Positions 1-8,818 of a stretch of 17,779 nucleotides of DNA are shown piece after piece. The stretch spans positions 1 through 17,779 of the forward strand of contig CAZCAI010000103.1 in NCBI GenBank assembly GCA_964496595.1. Direction: 5' to 3'. Positions within the stretch are counted from its first letter, which is position 1, and every line of letters begins with the position of its first letter. The translations under genes were made by a program, and so were the position numbers. This DNA is from JAAAOZ01 sp964496595 (lineage in GTDB: Bacteria > Chloroflexota > Anaerolineae > B4-G1 > SLSP01). Below the pieces are notes generated by a model, which had not been told where the DNA came from, made no database searches, and saw only the letters and a list, made by a program, of their open reading frames with translations.

Positions 1-12
1 AAGGAGATCACA

Positions 13-399
13 GTGAGCAACGATAAGAGCATTTTAGTTGTCGATGATGAAGCTTTCATTCGCGTCCTTTTGGCGCAGACGTTGGAAGAGTTAGAAGATC
101 TGGGCGTGGAGATTTTGCTGGCGGAGGACGGTCAGGAGGGTTTGGATTTGGCGCTGGCTGAGCGCCCGAATCTGGTCTTCTTAGATGTGATGATGCCCAA
201 GTTGAGCGGTTACGAGGTCTGCCAGCGCATCAAAGAGACCGATGACCGTATCTATGTCATTCTATTGACGGCCAAGGGCCAGGCGGTGGATAAAGAGACC
301 GGCTCGGAGGCGGGCGCGGACGAGTATGTCACGAAGCCCTTCGATCCCGATTATATCTTGGATAAAGCCGCCGAAATTTTAGGCGTTGATCTGGTTTAA
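13..399 (+). CDS. Stand-alone CheY-like response regulator receiver
   Basis: A 128-residue protein that is a single receiver domain with no output domain. It should accept a phosphoryl group from a histidine kinase and act through protein-protein contact in the cytoplasm. All key positions are visible: acidic pocket D11-D12, phosphoacceptor D58 in FLDVMMP, switch T86 in LLTAKG and K108 in YVTKPF. The start is GTG, chosen because AAGGAG at 1-6 lies six bases upstream and there is no better ATG. The next gene on the same strand starts about 250 bases downstream and encodes a large hybrid kinase, so this receiver is a natural partner for one of the local kinases, especially the receiver-less one at 12864-15731. 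That pairing is inferred. The fold call is secure; the partner is unknown. Confidence 0.95.
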   Translation: MSNDKSILVVDDEAFIRVLLAQTLEELEDLGVEILLAEDGQEGLDLALAERPNLVFLDVMMPKLSGYEVCQRIKETDDRIYVILLTAKGQAVDKETGSEAGADEYVTKPFDPDYILDKAAEILGVDLV

Positions 400-640
400 C
401 GTGCTCTGCAGAAATCCTGGGTCGGTTGGATTTCACGGATAACTTTAAGAGCAGCGAGGATTTGCGCGTTTGTATAGCATTTCCCGCATGGCCCTGTTCC
501 TCGAAAGTCAGCCCGTTGTTGGGAGGGCGTGTTTTCCAGGACGGTCTCACCGCTTTTCGATGCGAACCGCACGACCCCAGTCCCTCGGATCCTCTGCCTC
601 AGGTTCCCACAGGAAGGCGCGGTTTACCAGATAGTGCGTG

Positions 641-646
641 GGAGAG
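641..646 (+). promoter_or_regulatory. Ribosome binding site that fixes the hybrid kinase start
   Basis: GGAGAG lies five bases before the ATG at 652. The open frame runs upstream to a GTG at 529, but that GTG has no convincing Shine-Dalgarno sequence, and the extra 41 residues look like no domain or signal sequence. Bases 400-651 are therefore best read as a non-coding leader. I found no promoter in them with both a good -35 and a good -10. Confidence 0.6.
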
Positions 647-651
647 ACGCA

Positions 652-3600
652 ATGGACGAATCGAAGGTAAGTACCCCCGTGGATATGGACATTTCACACG
701 TGCGCCGAAATATCATCTTGATGTTCGTCGCCGCCGCGCTAGTCAGCGCCATCATCTTAGGCGCGACCACTCCCTTAGTGCTGCATTTTCGCACCGGAAC
801 CCGGGAGGATGCGCGCCTCCTATACTTTATTTTCAGCCCGATTTTGACGGTGGGCATCGTCACTTTCCTTTATATTTACCTGCGCCCCATCGCTAAATTG
901 GCCGAATTGCAAAAATCTGGCGCGCCGATCCCCCCGGATTTGGCCCAACGCGCGCGGACGCTGGCATTCAAAGCGCCGATCTATTTTATGGTCGTTCCTG
1001 TAGGGATTACATTCATCGTCTCTCTCCTGGGCGATCTCTCCGGCCTGCTATTTGTGGAAAATTACACCTTCTTTCGGTATCTGCTGGGCACTGTGTTTAT
1101 CACCATCGTGGCGGCCAGTCTCTGTCTGATTGTCTCGGTCGTCGCGCGCCGGGTGCTGACGCCGGTGCTGTTCTTCACCTTCGCGGATGCGGAGAACATC
1201 GGCCCGCGCTTCTCGATCCGCGCCCGGCAATTCGTCACCACCATGCTCCTGACTGTGATCGCCATTACCTTTTTGGGCCTCTTTGGCTACACCCGGATGC
1301 TAGAAATCACCCGTCAAGCCACGCAGCAGACGTATCATCGGATGGGGGAGAGCATCGCCGGGTCGCTCGCCGGTCGCTTAGATGAGCAAGCGCTGCTCGA
1401 TTATGTGGCGGAACTGAAGCTCGATTATGGCGTCGCGTTTATCTTAGATGCGTCCGCGCAGCGCATCCGCACCGACCTGCCGGGCGCCTACGACTCTTTA
1501 AAGGCGATGACGCCCTCGCTCCTGGCGCTCGCCTCCGCCGATATCGGCGAGGAGCGCGCCATTTTCTGGGATGGCGAAATACTTTTCTTTGATCTATCCC
1601 CGGCGAGGTCGGGATGGCTGCTCGGCATCTACTATAACATTCAAGCCAAAGATATTCCGTTCCTGCGGAGTTCCCTGTGGATTTTGGGCGCTTTCGTCGT
1701 GGGGATGTTCACCCTTGTCTTTGTGACTAATCATTACATCTCGAAAGAGATCACCCGCGAAATCAACTACATCATCGCCGGGATGCGAGCGTTGGTGCAG
1801 GGCCGCGAGGATGTGGACTTCAAGCCGTTGGAAGTGCTCTCCTTGGACGAGGTCGGCGATCTGGTCGTGGCGTTCAATGCCGTGCTGGATAAATTCCGAG
1901 AACAACAGCAGCAATTGGCGCAGGAGAAGGCCGAGTTGCGCGCGTTGTTAAACGTCTCGCACGAGATTGGGTTTCTGTTGGACGCCGATCAACTGCTCAG
2001 CCGCATCTTAGCCAGCGTAGAAGAGGGCTTCGGTTACGAAAATATTTTGGTCTTCCTGGTCAATCCAGAAGCCGGCGAGATTCATTGCGCCGCCGCCCCG
2101 TCCCATCTCGATTATGCGCAGGGTAAACACTGGCCGCTTCAGCGCCACAGTTTAGTGAGCCAAGCGGCGGAGACGGGAAAGACGCAGTTTAGCGCCGGCG
2201 CGGCGCGCGCCGAACTCACCTATTTCCCCAAGGGCACTAACATCCAGGCGGAGTTGGCGGTGCCGATGCGCGTCGGTGAGGAGATTCTGGGCGTCTTCAA
2301 CGTCGGCTACCTGCGGGCGGATGCGTTCGGCGAGCGCGACCGCCGCATCATCACGGCGGTAGCCGATCAAGCCGCCGTCGTCTTGCACAACGCCTACCTC
2401 TATCAGGAGGTCAAGCGGCAACGCGCGACGGCCTCGACCTTAGTCGAGTTAGCCAAGGTCATCAATTCGACGCTCGATCTGAAGCCGCTGTTGGATGCGG
2501 CGCTGGAGCAATTGACGCGCGTTATCCCCTACGATTCTGCCTCGATTCTGCTGATCGACGGCCCGCCGGTCGCCGATCAATCCGAGCTTTTGCAGCAGGA
2601 TTTGATCGTCACTGCCGCGCGGGGTTTCGATAACTTGGATCAGGTGATCGGCAGCACCTTCCATCCCGAAGACGAACGCGACATCGGCTACCAGGTGATG
2701 CGCGATCAGCGCGTCAAAGTCGTACCCGATGTGCGCAAGGAGCCGGCGTGGGGCCAGGATGAGGAGCAGATCGAAGCGCTCAACACCATTCGCTCCTGGA
2801 TCGGCGCGCCGCTGGTGGTGCGGGGCTTGAGCCTGGGGCTGGTGACCATCGATAGCACCCGCACCGGCTTCTACAATGAGCGCTACGGGGAATTGGCGCA
2901 AGCGTTCGCCGATCAGATCGCCGTCGCAGTGCGGAACGCGCGTCTCTATCGCACGACCAAAGAGCGGGCGAAGCAACTCTCGCTCCTGCACGAGGTCTCG
3001 CAGCGTATCAGCGCCGTGTTGGATGTGGACAAGCTCCTGGCGGAGATCGTGCGGCTGGTACAGGACACCTTCGCCTTCGAGGTCGTGACGGTACATCTGC
3101 TAGATAAAACCACAGGCAATTTGAACTTCGTCGCCCAGCAGGGGATGGATGAGAGTCTGGTGGATTTCGACTGTATGGCCGTGGGCGGCGCGGGCGTCGT
3201 CCCCTGGGTCTTCGAGCATCAGCGCCCCTTAATGATCCCAGACGTCCGCCAGGATCCGCGTTACGTGCCCATCGCGTCGGACATCCGCTCGGAGTTGGCC
3301 GTGCCGCTGATGATAGGCAAGCGCGTGATCGGCGTCTTCAATTTGGAGAGCAAAAGGCTTGATGCCTTTGATGAGCATGACATCAAGCTTATGACTGCCT
3401 TGGCGCACCAGATCACCGTGGCGCTGGAAAACGCGCGTCTCTTCGAGCGCCAACGCCAACAGACGGTCGAATTGGCCCACATGGCCGACGATCTGGCCGA
3501 GGAGAAGCATCGCTTAGATGCTATCCTGCGCAATATCACCGATGGGTTGGTGGTAACCGCCGCCGATAGTCGCGTGCTCCACGTCAATCCCGCCTTTGGC

Positions 3601-5403
3601 CGGATGTTCGACGTGGAGATTCACACCCTGCGCGGCTCGCGTCTCAACGCGACGCTCGATGTGGAGCCGCTCTATCGCCTGATTCAGCGCGTGTTGGAAG
3701 TTCCCACTGCGACGTTCACCTCGGAGTTTTCGGCCACCGGAGAGCGGATCTTCCAAGCCACCGCCGTCGCCATCCAAGAAGATTCTCCATCTGCAAACCA
3801 GAACGAGGATGCGGATGGGGACGCGAGCACAGCGCCCCCGGCGAAAGTCAGGAACGTCGTCACTGTGGTGCGCGATATCACCCACGAGAAGGCTGTGGAT
3901 CGCATGAAGACCGAGTTTATCTCCACCGTATCGCACGAGCTGCGCACCCCCTTAACCTCCGTGCTGGGCTTCGCCAAGCTCATCGACCGCACGTTTGAGC
4001 GCTACATCGCGCCCCAGGTCGATACACAATCCAGGCGCACGGCTCAAGCGTTGCAGCGCATCCGCGATAACTTAGACATCATTGTCCTCGAGGCCGAGCG
4101 CTTGACGCGCTTGATCAACGACGTGCTGGATATCTCCAAGCTGGAGAGCGGTAAAATCGAATGGCATGACCGCCTCTTCGCTCTGAGCGCGATCATCGAC
4201 CACGTCGTTGCGGGAGCGCAGCCCAAGGCCTCCGACAAGGGCCTGGAGATTGTGACCGATATCGAGCGCGGCTTGCCCCGGGTGGTGGGCGATCCGAGCC
4301 GCATCCAGCAGGTGGTCAGCAATCTGGTCGCCAACGCGCTGAAGTTCACCGACGAAGGGCGCATCACAATCACCGCTCGGCAACTCGAACCCGACGAGAG
4401 GGTCCACGGTTGGCAAGCGCCGCCGGAAGCCGAAGGCGGTGTGTTGGTCTCTGTGGCGGATACGGGCGTGGGCATTCCCCAGGATGCGTTCCCCAAGCTC
4501 TTCAGTCGCTTTCAGCAGATGGCGACCGACACCCTGACCGATAAACCCAAGGGCACCGGCCTGGGGCTGGCGATCAGCCGCGAGATTGTCACGCACTACG
4601 GCGGCGTCATTTGGGTCGAATCGGAGTGGCGCGCAGGCGCGACCTTCTACTTCACCCTGCCGCTGAGACCCATCACGCAGGCGGGGGCGGATGTGGAGAT
4701 TCAGCCGATGGCGATTGGCGATCTCTCAGTGCAGAGCGCCCCGCACGCCAGCGACGAATCTACCCCGACGGTGCTCATCGTGGATGATGAGCCGCATATC
4801 CGCTCCCTGCTGGTGCAGGAGTTGGAGGCCGAAGGTTATCGCGTCCTGGTCGCCGCCAACGGGAAAGAGGCGCTCGCGCTGGCCCGCCATCACAGGCCCC
4901 GGCCCGATCTGATCGTGTTGGATATTATGCTGCCGGATATTTCCGGCTTCGATGTGACGCGCATCCTCAAAGTCGATCCGGTCACGGCCCAAATCCCCAT
5001 CCTCATCCTCTCCATCGTCGAGGATCGCGAGCGGGGTCTCGCTCTGGGGGCCGAGGAGTACCTGACCAAACCGGTGGAGACCAGCACCCTGCTCTCGGCG
5101 GTGGGATCGCTGTTGCAGCGCGCTCAGGCGCAGCCGGAGATCGAGGCCATCTCGTCGCCGGCGCAGCCTTCCTGGGAGACCATCTGGGGCCTATTGCGCT
5201 CCCAAGGCTTCGAGCAACTGCCGGTCGCCGACCCTGAGGCGTTAACCGAGGCGCTACAACAGCGCCTTCCCCAAACCGCCCAACTTGATCAGGCCGTCGC
5301 CAATCTCTCCGATACCGAAATACTCCAGGCGTTGACCTTCCACAAAGATGAACGCGCCTACGTGATGCTACTGCTTGCCGTGGAGCCGGAAGCTCAACCA
5401 TGA
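652..5403 (+). CDS. Membrane hybrid histidine kinase, HAMP-3xGAF-PAS-HisKA-HATPase-REC
   Basis: A 1583-residue sensor that autophosphorylates on His and passes phosphate to its own receiver. About five membrane helices (residues 20-46, 55-78, 107-128, 143-166, 193-213) are followed by a roughly 125-residue extracytoplasmic stretch and a sixth helix (340-363). Next come HAMP (364-418), a coiled coil, and three GAF domains (about 432-585, 593-765, 775-930). Then come PAS (953-1075), HisKA with H1095 in SHELRTP, and HATPase with N-box N1224, G1 D1270 and G2 KGTGLGL at 1300. The receiver is intact: D1378-D1379, acceptor D1424, K1473. A tail of about 90 residues matches nothing I recognise. The start at 652 is chosen by ribosome binding site. 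The stop overlaps the next kinase's start by ATGA, implying translational coupling. The ligand is unknown; the GAF domains could bind cyclic nucleotides, tetrapyrroles or other small molecules. Confidence 0.93.
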   Translation: MDESKVSTPVDMDISHVRRNIILMFVAAALVSAIILGATTPLVLHFRTGTREDARLLYFIFSPILTVGIVTFLYIYLRPIAKLAELQKSGAPIPPDLAQRARTLAFKAPIYFMVVPVGITFIVSLLGDLSGLLFVENYTFFRYLLGTVFITIVAASLCLIVSVVARRVLTPVLFFTFADAENIGPRFSIRARQFVTTMLLTVIAITFLGLFGYTRMLEITRQATQQTYHRMGESIAGSLAGRLDEQALLDYVAELKLDYGVAFILDASAQRIRTDLPGAYDSLKAMTPSLLALASADIGEERAIFWDGEILFFDLSPARSGWLLGIYYNIQAKDIPFLRSSLWILGAFVVGMFTLVFVTNHYISKEITREINYIIAGMRALVQGREDVDFKPLEVLSLDEVGDLVVAFNAVLDKFREQQQQLAQEKAELRALLNVSHEIGFLLDADQLLSRILASVEEGFGYENILVFLVNPEAGEIHCAAAPSHLDYAQGKHWPLQRHSLVSQAAETGKTQFSAGAARAELTYFPKGTNIQAELAVPMRVGEEILGVFNVGYLRADAFGERDRRIITAVADQAAVVLHNAYLYQEVKRQRATASTLVELAKVINSTLDLKPLLDAALEQLTRVIPYDSASILLIDGPPVADQSELLQQDLIVTAARGFDNLDQVIGSTFHPEDERDIGYQVMRDQRVKVVPDVRKEPAWGQDEEQIEALNTIRSWIGAPLVVRGLSLGLVTIDSTRTGFYNERYGELAQAFADQIAVAVRNARLYRTTKERAKQLSLLHEVSQRISAVLDVDKLLAEIVRLVQDTFAFEVVTVHLLDKTTGNLNFVAQQGMDESLVDFDCMAVGGAGVVPWVFEHQRPLMIPDVRQDPRYVPIASDIRSELAVPLMIGKRVIGVFNLESKRLDAFDEHDIKLMTALAHQITVALENARLFERQRQQTVELAHMADDLAEEKHRLDAILRNITDGLVVTAADSRVLHVNPAFGRMFDVEIHTLRGSRLNATLDVEPLYRLIQRVLEVPTATFTSEFSATGERIFQATAVAIQEDSPSANQNEDADGDASTAPPAKVRNVVTVVRDITHEKAVDRMKTEFISTVSHELRTPLTSVLGFAKLIDRTFERYIAPQVDTQSRRTAQALQRIRDNLDIIVLEAERLTRLINDVLDISKLESGKIEWHDRLFALSAIIDHVVAGAQPKASDKGLEIVTDIERGLPRVVGDPSRIQQVVSNLVANALKFTDEGRITITARQLEPDERVHGWQAPPEAEGGVLVSVADTGVGIPQDAFPKLFSRFQQMATDTLTDKPKGTGLGLAISREIVTHYGGVIWVESEWRAGATFYFTLPLRPITQAGADVEIQPMAIGDLSVQSAPHASDESTPTVLIVDDEPHIRSLLVQELEAEGYRVLVAANGKEALALARHHRPRPDLIVLDIMLPDISGFDVTRILKVDPVTAQIPILILSIVEDRERGLALGAEEYLTKPVETSTLLSAVGSLLQRAQAQPEIEAISSPAQPSWETIWGLLRSQGFEQLPVADPEALTEALQQRLPQTAQLDQAVANLSDTEILQALTFHKDERAYVMLLLAVEPEAQP

Positions 5404-8400
5404 TGCGTCGGATGATCAGACGACTGCATAACCTGCGCGCCTACCCGGCTGCCTGGGGGCTTCTGTTGATCGGGATGCTCGCGCTGGGGTATGTGGCGCT
5501 CTCGTTGGTCATACAGGCGCGCCGGCCTTCCGATGGCGTCTTGCTGACGGAGATCTCCGCGCAGGGCGTCTGGATCGCGACGCCGCTGCTCCCCACACCC
5601 CTCGAGCGCGGAGATCGTCTCGTCGCCATCGATGAGCAACCGGTGGCGGCGCTGGTGAATGCGACCCTGCGGGGTGCATCGCCGCTATTGCCTGAGATCG
5701 GGGAGGCCAGCGCTTATCGCGTGCAACGCGGGGAGGGGAGCGTGACGCACTGGGTACGCTGGCGACCGTTCCCCTGGCAGCGTCTGATCCTGGTACGCTT
5801 TGGCGTCTACGTACTGGCCGGCGTCAGCATGGTGGTGGGCGGCTACCTGCTGCTCTATCGCCCGGAGTTGGCCGCCGCCCGGCTGATCTTCATCGCGGCG
5901 TGGAGTATGGCCGTGGTGCTTTTCTTACACTTCCAGGTCGTTGTGCTCTTGACGCCGTGGATGTTAATCACGGAAAGTATCCTGAAATTGTTGTGCTATG
6001 GCCTGCTTTTCAGCGCGGCGCTGCATCTCTTTTTAATCTTTCCGATTCCCAAAGCGTGGCTGATGTCGCGCGAGCGGTGGTTATGGAGCATCCACCTCAT
6101 CGATCCCCTGCTCGTAGGGGGCGCGGCGCTGCTCTTCGGAGCGACGCCGCTTGAAAAGCTGCATATAGCGTGGCAGGTCACCCGGTGGCTCAATCTCACG
6201 ATGCTATTCAGCGGCATCTTGAGCCTGGTGCATACCTACGCGACGGTCAAACAGCCCGCCGTGCGCGGCCAAATCCGCTGGATCTCCTGGGGCAGTTTGC
6301 TCGGCATCGTGCCCTATATGTTTTTGACCGGCCTGCCGGAGGTGTTGTGGGGCTATCCCCTGGTCAACATCGAACTTACAGCATTTTTCGTTGTCTTGAC
6401 GCCGCTCTCCATCGCGGTGGCGGTGATGCGCTATCGCCTCTTCGATGTCGACTTCGTTGTGGTGGAGGCCCTGGGGCATGTGCTCCTGTCCATCGCCGCC
6501 CTTGGCTCTTACATTGCCATCCAGCACGCGACCGCCTGGAGCATCGAGTGGATCACGGGGCGTGCTTATAAGGTCGCGCCCGTTTTTGTGGCAACCCTGA
6601 TCGCGGCGTCCGGTTTCTGGCTCTTGCGCCCCAAGTTCTTAGCCTATTTGGATCTCCTGATCTATCGGCGACGCAAATATTCGCCGCCCGGTGTGCTGTT
6701 GGATCGAATTCTGGATGATCTCACCGGCGCGATTCGATTGGAACAGATTACGATGCTGCTCACAGAGACCATCCCCAGCCAATTGGGCGTGCGCCATGGG
6801 GAGCTGTTAGTCCTCAACGAGGATGGAACCGCGCTGGCGATGGTGGGCGGGGAGTTCTCGATGCCGCGGACCGCCGCATTTGAACGCTGGGCGGCCAGGG
6901 GCGCGCCGCCCGTGCATCGCATCATCCCGCCGGATTGGATATCGGGCGAGGTGTTGGCGTTGATGGAGGAACGCGAGATCGAGTTGGCGGTGCCGTTGCG
7001 CGTCGGCGCGGAGGTGGTCGGGCTGCTGGGATTAGGGCCGCACATCGACGGGCGCGCCTACACCACGCGCGAAGTGCGCATCCTGCGCGCGCTGGGCCGC
7101 CAGGCAGCGTTGGCGGTGCAAAACGCGCGCCTCGTCCGCCGCCTGGAGCGCCAGCGGGATAATCTAGAAGACGAGGTCCGCCGCCGCATCAAAGTCATGG
7201 AGAGCGACCGCAATCGCCTGAACGCCATTTTGCAGAATATGGCCGATGCACTCCTGGTCGTCGATGCGGAAGGCCGGATCCTCGTCACCAATCCGGCCTT
7301 CGAGACGCTGGTGCGCCGCTCCTCGCACGCGCTGATCGGACATCGCCTGGAAAATATCTGGCACTTCCCGGAGTTGACCACGGTGATCGAGAAGGCGCTG
7401 AAGCGCCCCGGCGAGGTCTTCATCAAAACTCTACCGATCCAAGATTTGGTCCTGGATCGGCTGGCAGAGATAAAGGCGCGCCAGGCCGAGCGTATGATTC
7501 GACTCTCCGTGACGGCGATGCCCGGCAGTAATAATGTGATCTGCATTCTGCGGGATGTTACTCAAGAGGTGGAAGTCGATCAGATGAAATCTAAATTCAT
7601 CTCCACCGTCTCGCACGAGCTACGGACGCCGCTGACCTCAATTTTAGGCTTCGCGAAATTGACGCACCGGACGTTTACGCGCTCCATCGCGCCGTTGATC
7701 TCCGAGGATGAGTTGGCGCATCGCGCCGTGGAACGCATCGGCCACAACCTGGATATCATGGTCTCTGAGGGGGATCGTCTGACGACCCTCATCAATGATG
7801 TGCTAGATATCGCCTCGTTAGACGCCGGCACCATCCGGTGGAACGATCAACCCTATGAGATGGCTGTGTTGATTCACCGCGTGGTGGATGAATTAAGCGC
7901 TAAGGCGGAGAAGAAAGGGCTGCCGGTGCATATTCAAGTCGCGCGGGATTTACCGATGCTGGAAGGTGATCCCCGCCGCGTCGAGCAGGTGGTGTGGAAT
8001 TTGCTCTCCAACGCGATCAAATTCACCGAGACGGGGCAGGTGACGATCTCCGCGCGCGCCCTGGCAGAAAAGACATTAATCCACAAATGGCGCGCGCCCC
8101 GGGGCGGCGGCGTGCTGGTCTCTGTGAAAGATACCGGCATGGGCATCTCCAACTCGGAGATGGAGCATCTCTTCCAGCGTTTTCAGCAGGGAGGGGATGC
8201 GCTCCGCAACAAGCCCAAAGGCACAGGATTAGGTCTGGCCATCTGCCGCGAGATCATCAATCATTATCAGGGCGAGATTTGGGCGGAATCGGCGCCGGGC
8301 GAGGGCACGACCTTCTTCTTCACCCTCCCGATCGCGTTGGATGGCGACACGCTGGCGGAGAAGGAAGCGCAAATCTTCCTGCCGCTCCACGCCGACGCGA

Positions 8401-8759
8401 TGTCCGCGCCGCTCATCTTGATCGCGGAGAATGACCCGGAGGTACGCCAATATCTGGCCGAACATCTCGCGCAGGAGGCCGGCTATCGCGTGGCGACGGT
8501 CTCCATCGGCTCCGAAGTGATGGCGCAGGCGCGCCACCAATGCCCGGCGGTCATCGTGTTGGCCATTCGATTGCCGAGGCTTTCCGGCGTGGAGGTCTTG
8601 CGGCTGCTCAAATCCGATTTGGCGACGGTCTCCGTCCCCGTGGTGATGATCGCGGCCACCGACCACCGCGCAACGTGCATGCGGCTCGGCGCCTCCGCCT
8701 ATCTCTTCAAACCCGTGGCGGTGGATACCCTACAAGAGACAATCGAACAGTTATTGTGA
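5400..8759 (+). CDS. Membrane hybrid histidine kinase with degenerate receiver
   Basis: A 1119-residue kinase coupled to the preceding kinase gene by an ATGA overlap. One N-terminal helix (about 14-35) is followed by a roughly 90-residue extracytoplasmic segment with a PDZ-like GDRLVAIDEQPV core. About eight more membrane helices run to residue 417 and include the RYRLFDVD motif. The cytoplasmic part has a GAF-like domain (about 433-575), a coiled coil, PAS (603-720), HisKA with H739 in SHELRTP, and HATPase (N867, G1 D911, G2 from G941). The C-terminal domain (about 1004-1119) has the receiver fold pattern, but the acidic pocket reads E1010-N1011, the acceptor Asp position is A1055 in VLAIRLP and the switch Thr is Ala; only K1104 is kept. 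The kinase core looks active, so phosphate probably goes to a separate protein while the pseudo-receiver is regulatory or vestigial. The membrane sensor type is shared with the kinase at 12864-15731. Confidence 0.92.
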   Translation: MMRRMIRRLHNLRAYPAAWGLLLIGMLALGYVALSLVIQARRPSDGVLLTEISAQGVWIATPLLPTPLERGDRLVAIDEQPVAALVNATLRGASPLLPEIGEASAYRVQRGEGSVTHWVRWRPFPWQRLILVRFGVYVLAGVSMVVGGYLLLYRPELAAARLIFIAAWSMAVVLFLHFQVVVLLTPWMLITESILKLLCYGLLFSAALHLFLIFPIPKAWLMSRERWLWSIHLIDPLLVGGAALLFGATPLEKLHIAWQVTRWLNLTMLFSGILSLVHTYATVKQPAVRGQIRWISWGSLLGIVPYMFLTGLPEVLWGYPLVNIELTAFFVVLTPLSIAVAVMRYRLFDVDFVVVEALGHVLLSIAALGSYIAIQHATAWSIEWITGRAYKVAPVFVATLIAASGFWLLRPKFLAYLDLLIYRRRKYSPPGVLLDRILDDLTGAIRLEQITMLLTETIPSQLGVRHGELLVLNEDGTALAMVGGEFSMPRTAAFERWAARGAPPVHRIIPPDWISGEVLALMEEREIELAVPLRVGAEVVGLLGLGPHIDGRAYTTREVRILRALGRQAALAVQNARLVRRLERQRDNLEDEVRRRIKVMESDRNRLNAILQNMADALLVVDAEGRILVTNPAFETLVRRSSHALIGHRLENIWHFPELTTVIEKALKRPGEVFIKTLPIQDLVLDRLAEIKARQAERMIRLSVTAMPGSNNVICILRDVTQEVEVDQMKSKFISTVSHELRTPLTSILGFAKLTHRTFTRSIAPLISEDELAHRAVERIGHNLDIMVSEGDRLTTLINDVLDIASLDAGTIRWNDQPYEMAVLIHRVVDELSAKAEKKGLPVHIQVARDLPMLEGDPRRVEQVVWNLLSNAIKFTETGQVTISARALAEKTLIHKWRAPRGGGVLVSVKDTGMGISNSEMEHLFQRFQQGGDALRNKPKGTGLGLAICREIINHYQGEIWAESAPGEGTTFFFTLPIALDGDTLAEKEAQIFLPLHADAMSAPLILIAENDPEVRQYLAEHLAQEAGYRVATVSIGSEVMAQARHQCPAVIVLAIRLPRLSGVEVLRLLKSDLATVSVPVVMIAATDHRATCMRLGASAYLFKPVAVDTLQETIEQLL

Positions 8760-8762
8760 ATC

Positions 8763-8771
8763 TGTTATAAT
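8763..8771 (+). promoter_or_regulatory. Extended -10 promoter before the cyclase gene
   Basis: TGTTATAAT is an exact extended -10 element (TG, one base, TATAAT at 8766-8771). It begins four bases after the stop of the upstream kinase. The -35 position at a 17-base spacer (8743-8748, TCGAAC) matches the consensus at only three of six bases, as is common when the extended -10 is strong. It would start a transcript near 8778 with a leader of about 40 bases. The cyclase ATG has GGAGG at 8810-8814. This suggests the cyclase can be expressed apart from the kinase pair. Confidence 0.5.
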
Positions 8772-8818
8772 GTTTTTGACGTGGGATAAAGTAAGACGTA
8801 GCAGGATGTGGAGGAATT

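Noticed and set aside
529..651. Upstream GTG extension of the first hybrid kinase
   Set aside because: No ribosome binding site at 529 and no domain content in the extra 41 residues, whereas the ATG at 652 has GGAGAG at good spacing.
426..896. 156-residue open frame on the + strand
   Set aside because: It overlaps the start of the kinase in another frame, is rich in Arg/Pro/His with no domain pattern, and is a shadow of G+C-rich coding DNA.
2449..3096. 215-residue open frame on the - strand
   Set aside because: It lies antisense to the GAF2-GAF3 coding region, with composition typical of the complement of such DNA and no recognisable motif.
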